Shown piece after piece: positions 8,089 through 14,265 of a stretch of DNA of 15,569 nucleotides (within the stretch, counting starts at the first letter, position 1; each line of letters starts with the position of its first letter). The notes under the pieces were generated by a model. That model was not told where the DNA came from and searched no databases. It saw only the letters and a program-made list of their open reading frames with translations. This stretch comes from Nonlabens sp. (lineage in GTDB: Bacteria; Bacteroidota; Bacteroidia; Flavobacteriales; Flavobacteriaceae): assembly GCA_023301395.1 (NCBI GenBank), contig JALZUY010000287.1:1-15569 (forward strand). The letters are read 5' to 3'. The translations under genes were made by a program, and so were the position numbers.

Positions 8089-8108
8089 GCCTAAAGCCTA
8101 AAGCCTAA
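8089..8108. repeat. Short tandem repeat, unit GCCTAAA
   Basis: Almost three copies of the 7-mer GCCTAAA (8089-8095, 8096-8102, 8103-8108). The array runs into and includes the TAG stop of the FabH-like gene at 8105-8107. Confidence 0.7.
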
Positions 8109-9163
8109 TAACGATAAACAATCGCATTGATATTCATTCCAGCACCTACACTGGCAAACATGACTATATCACCTTTTTCAACTTTGTGATTTTCCAGTTT
8201 ATTATGAACTACCATGTCCATAACGGTAGGAACCGTTGCCACTGAGCTGTTTCCTAGATTATGGATAATCATAGGCATGATATCTTTAGGAACGTCCATA
8301 CCGTAGAGTTTGTAGAAACGTTCTACAATAGCTTCATCCATTTTTTCATTTGCCTGATGGATAAATATTTTTTTAAGTTCTTTAATGTCTACACCAGCTT
8401 GATCCATAGCTTTTTTCATGCCTTCAGGAACTCTAGATAGTGCAAAATTATAAATGCGACGGCCGTACATTTTAATGTACTTAGTCTTGTCTTCAATTTC
8501 TTTATTATAGGAAATTTCATTGAAGATAAAGAAGGCTTCATCTTCAGTATAACTACAGGTAGCTTGACCTAATATACCAGATTCATTATCACTAGGTTCT
8601 ACAACTACTGCTCCAGCACCATCAGAATAGATCATGGAATCTCTATCGTGTGGATCGACTACTCTTGAAAGAGCCTCAGCTCCTACAACGAGTACTTTTT
8701 GAGCCAGTCCAGATTTTATAAAAGAGTCTGCTTGAGTAAGACCTAGTACCCATCCAGGACAACCGAAGAGTACATCATAAGCAACGCAGCAAGCGTTTTT
8801 AATTCCTAACTTACTTTTTACACGAGTAGCGAGACTAGGCACCATATCACTAGAACCACCATTTGCAGTAATGTCACCATAGTTGTGAGCAACAATAATA
8901 TAGTCTAAGGTTTCAGGATCAACCTTAGAATCTTCAATAGCTTTTATAGCGGCAAAAGTAGCAATATCACTAGTTACAAGATTGTCATTCATATAACGAC
9001 GTTCTTCAATACCAGTAATTGCAACAAACTTTTCTATAATAGTTGTGTTATCACTTCCAAAGGAAGAGCCATCATTATTCAAGAACTTGTGGTTCATGAA
9101 TTCTTCATTCTTTCTTACTACATCTGGTATGTGACTACCTACTCCTGTGATTTTTGATCTCAT
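8105..9163 (-). CDS. 3-oxoacyl-ACP synthase III family protein (FabH-like)
   Basis: 352 aa, a thiolase-fold ketosynthase that condenses an acyl starter with an extender on acyl carrier protein. The KAS III Cys-His-Asn triad is complete: C135 in DVLFGCPGW, H269 in IFIHQAN and N305 in HNLGNSSVATVP. The glycine-rich C-terminal loop ASVGAGMNINAIVY is present. The protein is longer than housekeeping FabH (about 320-335 aa), with an extended N-terminal part (GSSFGSDNTTIIEKFVAITG), and its active-site context CPGW differs from the usual CAGF. It may therefore be an accessory KAS III for an unusual starter unit. It stands alone: no acyl carrier protein or other fatty-acid gene is nearby. The ATG at 9161-9163 is followed at once by a conserved KITGVGSHIP start. 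Confidence 0.92.
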   Translation of the reverse strand: MRSKITGVGSHIPDVVRKNEEFMNHKFLNNDGSSFGSDNTTIIEKFVAITGIEERRYMNDNLVTSDIATFAAIKAIEDSKVDPETLDYIIVAHNYGDITANGGSSDMVPSLATRVKSKLGIKNACCVAYDVLFGCPGWVLGLTQADSFIKSGLAQKVLVVGAEALSRVVDPHDRDSMIYSDGAGAVVVEPSDNESGILGQATCSYTEDEAFFIFNEISYNKEIEDKTKYIKMYGRRIYNFALSRVPEGMKKAMDQAGVDIKELKKIFIHQANEKMDEAIVERFYKLYGMDVPKDIMPMIIHNLGNSSVATVPTVMDMVVHNKLENHKVEKGDIVMFASVGAGMNINAIVYRY

Positions 9164-9339
9164 TTTGAACTACTTATAATGACAAAAAAAGCGAATAATG
9201 TTATGCATTCCTAGTAATTAAGAAGTTAATATATAGAAATTTTCAATTGTTTAGGAATCCGTTATGATTACAACGATTTCGTTGCGGATAATACAATGCA
9301 TTGCATAGTAAATGAACGATTTGAAATCTTTAATATTAA
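9164..9339. promoter_or_regulatory. Regulatory spacer upstream of the FabH-like gene, with dyads
   Basis: AT-rich spacer between the gcvP terminator and the FabH-like start. It holds two short dyads: CAACGA/TCGTTG with a 2-nt centre (9271-9284) and the palindrome CAATGCATTG (9294-9303). Spaced about 10 bp apart, one helical turn, they could be operator sites. No clean TAnnTTTG element was found for the leftward gene. Confidence 0.3.
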
Positions 9340-9372
9340 AAATCCGAATCAACAAAAAGCTGATTCGGATTT
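9340..9372 (-). terminator. Rho-independent terminator after gcvP
   Basis: Perfect 12-bp stem (AAATCCGAATCA at 9340-9351, TGATTCGGATTT at 9361-9372) with a 9-nt loop, followed in the leftward direction by TTAATATTA. It lies 62 bp beyond the gcvP stop and is the strongest hairpin in the window. It isolates gcvP from the FabH-like gene. Confidence 0.75.
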
Positions 9373-9404
9373 CAATATTATTTTTAAACTTCAAATCATC
9401 AAGT

Positions 9405-9434
9405 AACCTAATACCCAATAACCCAAAACCTAAA
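9405..9434. repeat. Degenerate tandem repeat of AACCTAAT/ACCCAAT units
   Basis: About four imperfect 7-8-bp units (AACCTAAT, ACCCAAT, AACCCAAA, ACCTAAA) abut the gcvP stop codon at 9435-9437. The composition resembles the GCCTAAA array that abuts the FabH-like stop at 8089-8108. Confidence 0.55.
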
Positions 9435-12275
9435 TTAATCCATATATTCCTCCATAGGAGCACAAGTACACATTAAATTACGGTCACCATAAGCATCGTC
9501 TGCACGGCGCACGGTAGGCCAGAATTTATTGTCACTTACATAATCTAATGGATAAGCAGCTTGTTTTCTTGTATAAGGTAAATCCCAGTCGTCAGTAGTA
9601 ATCATTTGTAAAGTATGAGGACTGTTCTTCAACAAATTGTTAGGCTCATCTACATGACAAGATTTAATCTCTTCTCTTATAGAAATCATGGCGTCACAAA
9701 AACGATCCATTTCTTCTTTAGATTCCGACTCAGTAGGCTCGATCATCATAGTTCCATTTACAGGAAATGATACGGTAGGTGCATGGAAACCATAATCCAT
9801 CAAACGTTTTGCTATATCAACTACTTCAATTCCATTTTCTTTAAATGGACGACAGTCTATAATCATTTCGTGAGCTGCACGACCTTTCTCTCCTGTATAA
9901 AGACATTCAAAAGAACCTTTTAAACGTTCCTTAATATAGTTAGCGTTGATAATCGCATATTCTGTTGAGCGTTTCAAACCGTCAGCTCCTAACATACAGA
10001 TGTAACCGTAAGAAATCAAACAAGCCAGCGCACTACCAAAAGGTGCTGCACTAATAGGTGTAATCGCTTGGTCACCACCAGTAGGTATAATAGGATTACT
10101 AGGTAAGAAAGGAACCAGTTGCGGTGCCACACAAATAGGCCCTACACCAGGTCCACCACCACCATGAGGTATGGCAAATGTTTTGTGTAAATTCAAATGA
10201 CATACGTCAGCTCCTATATTACCAGGATTTGTTAATCCTACTTGAGCATTCATATTTGCACCATCCATATAAACCTGTCCACCATTATCATGAATAAGCG
10301 TTGTTATTTCTACAATCGCACTTTCATAAACACCATGAGTAGAAGGATAAGTTACCATTAAGGCACTTAAATTGTCTTTATATTTCAAAGCTTTTTCACG
10401 TAAATCATCTACATCGATGTTTCCGTTTTCTAGCGCTTTAGTAACGACTACTTTCATTCCTGCCATTACTGCACTCGCAGGATTGGTCCCGTGGGCACTG
10501 GATGGAATTAAACAAATATCTCTATGATGATCGCCACGACTGTGATGATAAGCACGTATTGCCATTAATCCTGCAAATTCTCCTTGCGCACCAGAATTAG
10601 GTTGTAAAGAAGTACCTGCAAATCCAGTCGTTTCATTTAATTGCAATTCTAATTTTTTCAACATTTGCTGGTATCCAGCAGCTTGATCTAGTGGTACAAA
10701 TGGGTGAATATTTCCCCATTGTGGATTTGAAAGTGGCAACATTTCTGCCGCTGCGTTCAATTTCATAGTACAAGAACCTAAAGCGATCATGGAATGGTTT
10801 AAAGCCAAATCTTTGCGCTCTAATTTCTTGATGTAACGCATCAATTCTGTCTCAGAATGGTACGAGTTAAAAACGTCATAGGTCATGAAATCCGTTTGAC
10901 GGCCATTTCCTAAGTTGGTTTTCTCTAAAATTTTTGTAATAGGAGAGAAGTCTTTGTTAACCGCTTTCGCGAAAGCAGAAACAACATCATTCAAGTCTAC
11001 CAGAGAAGTAGTTTCATTCAAGGAAACCTGAACTGTGTCAGCATCTGGATAATAGAAGTTGATCTCTAGTTGAAGAGCTTCTTTTTTAACAGCCTCAGCA
11101 TCTACTTTGAAGCTTAGTGTATCAAAATAATTCTCGTTAGTCTGATATATACCTAGTTTCTCAACAGCGTCTGCAAGAGTAGCTGTTTGACTATGTAATT
11201 TATTTGCAATAAATTTCAAACCACGTGGTCCATGATACACGGCATACATACCAGCCATAACAGCAAGTAGTACTTGTGCGGTACAAATGTTTGAAGTCGC
11301 TTTATCTCTTTTTATGTGTTGCTCACGAGTTTGTAAAGCCATGCGCAACGCACGTTTTCCATCAGTATCTTTAGTAACACCTATGATACGTCCTGGGATT
11401 TGTCTTTTAAATTCCTCACGTGTTGCAAAAAATGCTGCGTGTGGTCCACCATAACCTAGCGGTATTCCAAAACGCTGCGTTGTTCCCACAACCACATCTG
11501 CGCCCCAATGTCCTGGAGCTTCTAGTAATACGAGTGAAAGAATATCTGCAGCTACTGCGATACGGATATTTGATTCTTGGCATTTTTTTGCGAAAGCAGT
11601 ATAATCCACCACATTTCCACTAGCACCAGGATATTGTAATAAGATACCGTAGTATCCAGCTGTCGTATCCATTTCTTGCGGATTTCCTTCAACTAGCTCA
11701 ATACCAAGAGGAATTGCACGAGTTTTGAGTAATTCTTTGGTTTGTGGTAAAGTGTCTTGGTCTACAAAAAACTTAACTATGTTTTCTTTTTTCTGTGCAC
11801 GTTCACGTACGGAGAAGAGCAATGTCATAGCCTCGGCCGCAGCAGTAGATTCGTCTAACAATGAGGCGTTTGAAAGCTCCATTCCTGTCAAATCTGTTAC
11901 CATAGTTTGGTAGTTCAATAATGCTTCTAAACGTCCTTGAGCAATCTCTGCCTGATAAGGTGTGTAAGCAGTATACCAGCCTGGATTTTCAAGAATATTT
12001 CTTTGAATAACCGCTGGCGTGATAGGTTGATTGTATCCCAGACCTATATATGTCCTGAACTGTTTATTTTGAGCACCTAATTTATTAATATGACTCAAGA
12101 ACTCATATTCACTCATCGCAGGATCTAATTGTAAATCTTGCTGCAAACGTATGTTTGCCGGAACGGTTTCATAAACGAGTTGTTCAATAGACTCAACGCC
12201 TATTTTTTCTAGCATGGGAGCAAGGTCTGCCTTGCGAGGTCCGATATGTCTAAGTGCGAAACGATCTGTATTCAT
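9435..12275 (-). CDS. gcvP: Glycine dehydrogenase (decarboxylating), P protein
   Basis: 946 aa, the undivided P protein of the glycine cleavage system. It decarboxylates glycine with PLP and passes the aminomethyl group to lipoyl-GcvH in the cytoplasm. Both homologous halves are present. The N-terminal half runs from FALRHIGP through YTPYQAEIAQGRLEALLNYQ (104-123). The C-terminal catalytic half contains SMIALGSCTMKLNAAAEM (495-512), PSSAHGTNPASA (591-602), DGANMNAQVG (671-680) and the PLP lysine K698 in HLNLHKTFAIPHGGGGPGVG. The glycine-rich loop 705-712 follows directly. gcvT and gcvH are not in the window. It has its own leftward promoter (12306-12339), adjoining dyads and a strong terminator, so it looks monocistronic. 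Residues 434-438 (AFAKA) come from the iterated palindrome, in the linker between the halves. Confidence 0.98.
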   Translation of the reverse strand: MNTDRFALRHIGPRKADLAPMLEKIGVESIEQLVYETVPANIRLQQDLQLDPAMSEYEFLSHINKLGAQNKQFRTYIGLGYNQPITPAVIQRNILENPGWYTAYTPYQAEIAQGRLEALLNYQTMVTDLTGMELSNASLLDESTAAAEAMTLLFSVRERAQKKENIVKFFVDQDTLPQTKELLKTRAIPLGIELVEGNPQEMDTTAGYYGILLQYPGASGNVVDYTAFAKKCQESNIRIAVAADILSLVLLEAPGHWGADVVVGTTQRFGIPLGYGGPHAAFFATREEFKRQIPGRIIGVTKDTDGKRALRMALQTREQHIKRDKATSNICTAQVLLAVMAGMYAVYHGPRGLKFIANKLHSQTATLADAVEKLGIYQTNENYFDTLSFKVDAEAVKKEALQLEINFYYPDADTVQVSLNETTSLVDLNDVVSAFAKAVNKDFSPITKILEKTNLGNGRQTDFMTYDVFNSYHSETELMRYIKKLERKDLALNHSMIALGSCTMKLNAAAEMLPLSNPQWGNIHPFVPLDQAAGYQQMLKKLELQLNETTGFAGTSLQPNSGAQGEFAGLMAIRAYHHSRGDHHRDICLIPSSAHGTNPASAVMAGMKVVVTKALENGNIDVDDLREKALKYKDNLSALMVTYPSTHGVYESAIVEITTLIHDNGGQVYMDGANMNAQVGLTNPGNIGADVCHLNLHKTFAIPHGGGGPGVGPICVAPQLVPFLPSNPIIPTGGDQAITPISAAPFGSALACLISYGYICMLGADGLKRSTEYAIINANYIKERLKGSFECLYTGEKGRAAHEMIIDCRPFKENGIEVVDIAKRLMDYGFHAPTVSFPVNGTMMIEPTESESKEEMDRFCDAMISIREEIKSCHVDEPNNLLKNSPHTLQMITTDDWDLPYTRKQAAYPLDYVSDNKFWPTVRRADDAYGDRNLMCTCAPMEEYMD
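10963..10976. repeat. Iterated palindrome copy 3 (inside gcvP)
   Basis: Exact 14-bp copy of GCTTTCGCGAAAGC. It encodes A434-F435-A436-K437-A438 of GcvP, between the N- and C-terminal halves of the enzyme. Confidence 0.9.
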
Positions 12276-12305
12276 AGTACTTGTATGGGCTATTTATAGA
12301 TGACA

Positions 12306-12339
12306 CAAAAGTAGTCGATATTGTGTTTTAAACTAACAA
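12306..12339 (-). promoter_or_regulatory. Promoter of gcvP
   Basis: Read leftward, TACTTTTG (12313-12306) matches the Bacteroidota -7 consensus TAnnTTTG exactly. A TTG at 12339-12337 lies 23 bp upstream as a -33 candidate. The predicted start of transcription falls about 25 bases before the gcvP ATG. Confidence 0.55.
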
Positions 12340-12359
12340 TGGTTAGTCTGTAAATACAG
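12332..12359. promoter_or_regulatory. Two adjacent dyads over the gcvP promoter
   Basis: ACTAAC/GTTAGT (12332-12337 and 12342-12347, 4-nt centre) is followed at once by CTGTA/TACAG (12348-12352 and 12355-12359, 2-nt centre). The first covers the proposed -33 TTG of gcvP, so a repressor bound there would block it. Candidate operators; no regulator is identified. Confidence 0.35.
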
Positions 12360-12401
12360 GTATTTTTCAACCTTTTTATACTAGTTATTAACTATGTGCT
12401 G

Positions 12402-12409
12402 TAAATTTG
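12402..12409 (+). promoter_or_regulatory. -7 element for the gene at 12414
   Basis: TAAATTTG matches TAnnTTTG exactly and ends 4 bp before the ATG at 12414-12416, so transcription should begin at or next to the start codon. A leaderless mRNA is possible. No convincing -33 TTG is seen. Confidence 0.4.
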
Positions 12410-12413
12410 AATA

Positions 12414-13298
12414 ATGAGGTTATTGAAAATCATATTAGACTTTTATATACGCAGTAGTTTGCACGTTGCGATTTGCTTTGTGGCGTTGTCATGTATAATC
12501 ATAGGAACACATCACGTACTAGAAGAAAATATATTGTTTGGTCTAATGCACTTTTGTTTAGTTGTTACGGCTTACAACTTTGTGAAGTACTTTGATTTAT
12601 TGCGATATAAAAAACCGTTTAGGTTTAAAATGCCCATTGTAATTTTAACAATAGTCACAGCATTAATAAGCACTGGTTTATTAATTCGAGAACTATATCT
12701 CATATATCCTTTTATAATAGGATTGATAGCGTTGGTTTTGGTATATGTATATCCTACCGTTTTCTCAAAAAACTTTAGGCATTATGCATTTTTAAAGTTG
12801 CCTATTATAGCCTTGTGTTGGGTAGTGCTCATTACATCCTATGGTCACAGTGAGTTTATAGTTCAAGAGCGTATAACAAGTTATTATCCAGGAATTTATA
12901 TCTGTTTTGGCCCATTACCTTCATTTACCATATTTGATTATAATTTTCACTATTCTCTGATTAGTTATTTCTTTTTTATAATAGCTTTATGTATACCATT
13001 CGAGATAAAGGATATAAAATATGATCCAGTAGAATTGAAGACCATACCACAACTTATAGGTATTAAAAGAACAAAATGGTTAGGTTATCTGTTTTTGCTA
13101 TTGAGTTTTATTACATATCACATATATTGGAATTGGTCTTCATTTACCGATTTTCGATATGTATTGATTGAAATTATCATTTTTGGGGTAACGGCATTGA
13201 GCATATATTTCTCAGATAAATTCAAATCCGACTACTACGCTAGTTTCTTTGTAGAAGCGATTCCTTTGTTGTGGTTGGGATTGTATTGGGTTTTATAG
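12414..13298 (+). CDS. Polytopic membrane protein, UbiA prenyltransferase-like
   Basis: 294 aa and strongly hydrophobic, with about seven to nine predicted membrane helices (clear ones near 16-34, 40-58, 73-91, 97-115, 126-141, 180-196, 223-238, 248-266, 277-292). The order of features recalls the UbiA superfamily, which moves prenyl chains onto aromatic or lipid acceptors. TAYNFVKYFD (52-61) sits where the first motif NDxxD would be. YVYPTVFSKNFRHYAFLKLP (111-130) recalls the basic YPxxKR region. PFEIKDIKYDPVELKTIPQL (195-214) matches the second motif DxxxD, with D200 and D204, followed by the usual GIKRTKWLG. The first Asp-rich motif is degenerate, so catalysis is uncertain. It is divergent from gcvP and convergent with the anti-sigma gene. 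UbiA assignment is inference; a membrane protein is certain. Confidence 0.85.
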   Translation: MRLLKIILDFYIRSSLHVAICFVALSCIIIGTHHVLEENILFGLMHFCLVVTAYNFVKYFDLLRYKKPFRFKMPIVILTIVTALISTGLLIRELYLIYPFIIGLIALVLVYVYPTVFSKNFRHYAFLKLPIIALCWVVLITSYGHSEFIVQERITSYYPGIYICFGPLPSFTIFDYNFHYSLISYFFFIIALCIPFEIKDIKYDPVELKTIPQLIGIKRTKWLGYLFLLLSFITYHIYWNWSSFTDFRYVLIEIIIFGVTALSIYFSDKFKSDYYASFFVEAIPLLWLGLYWVL

Positions 13299-13323
13299 AT
13301 ATCTAGCGAACACTCAACTCTTA

Positions 13324-13341
13324 TCTTCCCTCAAGGGAAGA
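13324..13341. terminator. Hairpin between convergent genes
   Basis: Perfect 8-bp inverted repeat TCTTCCCT/AGGGAAGA (13324-13331, 13334-13341) with a very short loop, in the 68-bp gap between the rightward membrane gene and the leftward anti-sigma gene. There is no T tract on either side, so it may be a weak bidirectional terminator or a dispersed hairpin repeat. Confidence 0.35.
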
Positions 13342-13366
13342 GGATTCTTCTCGAATTGAATAAACA

Positions 13367-13612
13367 CTACTTCTTCATCGCCTCTTTAAGCCTTTTCTTA
13401 ATGGAGTTTTTTTGTGATGTAGATAGCTTAACCCAACCTAGACCGTTGAGAGTTCTTGAGAATAGGCGTGTTTTTTTATCAAAACTTCTGCATCCATAAC
13501 AATGACCGTTATGGAGTTTTTGCCTAAACTTTTCTTTAGGAGAAAGATCATTATACTGATCCCTAGTGTTTAAAATACTCGCCTCATCGCACGAGATAAA
13601 AATTTTACTCAT
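13367..13612 (-). CDS. Small zinc anti-sigma-like protein (HX3CX2C)
   Basis: 81 aa, soluble, with no membrane helix. It carries C8-D-E-A near the N-terminus and then LSPKEKFRQKLHNGHCYGCR, containing H34-x3-C38-x2-C41, the zinc-anti-sigma signature. An upstream Cys plus HX3CX2C is the usual metal set, so C8, H34, C38 and C41 are the predicted ligands. The C-terminal half is basic (KNSIKKRLKEAMKK). It starts 4 bp after the stop of the ECF sigma gene, so the two are almost certainly cotranscribed and translationally coupled. This is the usual arrangement for a sigma factor and its inhibitor. Predicted role: hold the sigma factor inactive in the cytoplasm, perhaps releasing it on oxidation or zinc loss. 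Function is inferred from motif plus position. Confidence 0.75.
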   Translation of the reverse strand: MSKIFISCDEASILNTRDQYNDLSPKEKFRQKLHNGHCYGCRSFDKKTRLFSRTLNGLGWVKLSTSQKNSIKKRLKEAMKK

Positions 13613-13616
13613 TTTG

Positions 13617-14180
13617 CTAGTCCTTCTTGTACCATTTACTATTCAAGCAATCCATCAATTGTACTCTTGCTCGATGTATGATCACCCAAAGATTGGACGC
13701 CGTGATATCATGTTCCTTACAGATTGTCTCAGTATCTAATCTATCAATGGTTTTCTGGACAAATATAGTGGCATATCGCTCAGGTAATGCGGCTATACAT
13801 TCACTTAATGCTTTACCTAGTTCTTTTTGTTCAATTTCATCTTCAATATTTGGATTGCGTAGATCTCTTATCTTTTCTTCCATCCAGTCGCCTTCTTGGT
13901 CGCCACTGCTTAGGTAACTCATGCGCACTTCAGCCTTTCCTTTTTTAGAATTGGTTTTCCTATAATGATCTATGATTTTACGTTTGAGTATAGAAATAAG
14001 CCAAGTACGTTCTGTAGATTCTCCTTTAAAACGATGTGCGCTTTTCAAACCTGCCAAAAATGTTTCAGATACTAAATCTTGTGCCATGATTGAATCATTC
14101 ACTCGTGATATAGTGAAGTTGAAAAGATAGTCTCCGTAACGATCTACCCATTTTTCTGGCACAAGTTTTACTTTTGGCAA
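13617..14180 (-). CDS. ECF-type RNA polymerase sigma factor
   Basis: 187 aa. Region 2 spans about 10-75: DRYGDYLFNFTISRVNDSIM, then AQDLVSETFLAGLKS for -10 recognition and core binding, then FKGESTERTWLISILKRKII and DHYRK. Region 4 spans about 125-182: LSECIAALPERYATIFVQKT, then the helix-turn-helix CKEHDITASNLWVIIHRARV with QLMDCL. The layout is ECF, without regions 1 or 3. A 35-residue acidic linker (about 90-125) separates the domains. The start is a problem. In this frame the only early start is TTG at 14178-14180, and the next Met is M32, inside region 2. An ATG at 14194-14196 is out of frame by one base across a run of six A. With five A it would read MNKNNLPKVKL straight into this protein. 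The zinc anti-sigma-like gene follows after 4 bp. Confidence 0.92.
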   Translation of the reverse strand: MPKVKLVPEKWVDRYGDYLFNFTISRVNDSIMAQDLVSETFLAGLKSAHRFKGESTERTWLISILKRKIIDHYRKTNSKKGKAEVRMSYLSSGDQEGDWMEEKIRDLRNPNIEDEIEQKELGKALSECIAALPERYATIFVQKTIDRLDTETICKEHDITASNLWVIIHRARVQLMDCLNSKWYKKD

Positions 14181-14265
14181 ATTATTTTTTATTCATTTAT
14201 GATTAATCGTTTTTGACAAACTCAGACTGATATTGTTGTTTTCTAACTTTAAAAACCTCCAATTG

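Noticed and set aside
7899..8108. Rightward 69-codon open frame after the cyclophilin gene
   Set aside because: It is a translation of the dispersed intergenic repeats and overlaps the cyclophilin end.
9251..9463. Leftward 70-codon open frame after gcvP
   Set aside because: It overlaps the gcvP 3' end, the tandem repeat and the terminator hairpin, and its product has no protein-like features.
11588..11600. TTTTTGCGAAAGC as a degraded palindrome half-site in gcvP
   Set aside because: Only one arm is present, and it encodes AFAKKCQE in a region that reads as ordinary GcvP sequence.
12276..12413. Glycine riboswitch upstream of gcvP
   Set aside because: The proposed leader is only about 25 bases, and no conserved glycine-aptamer elements were seen.
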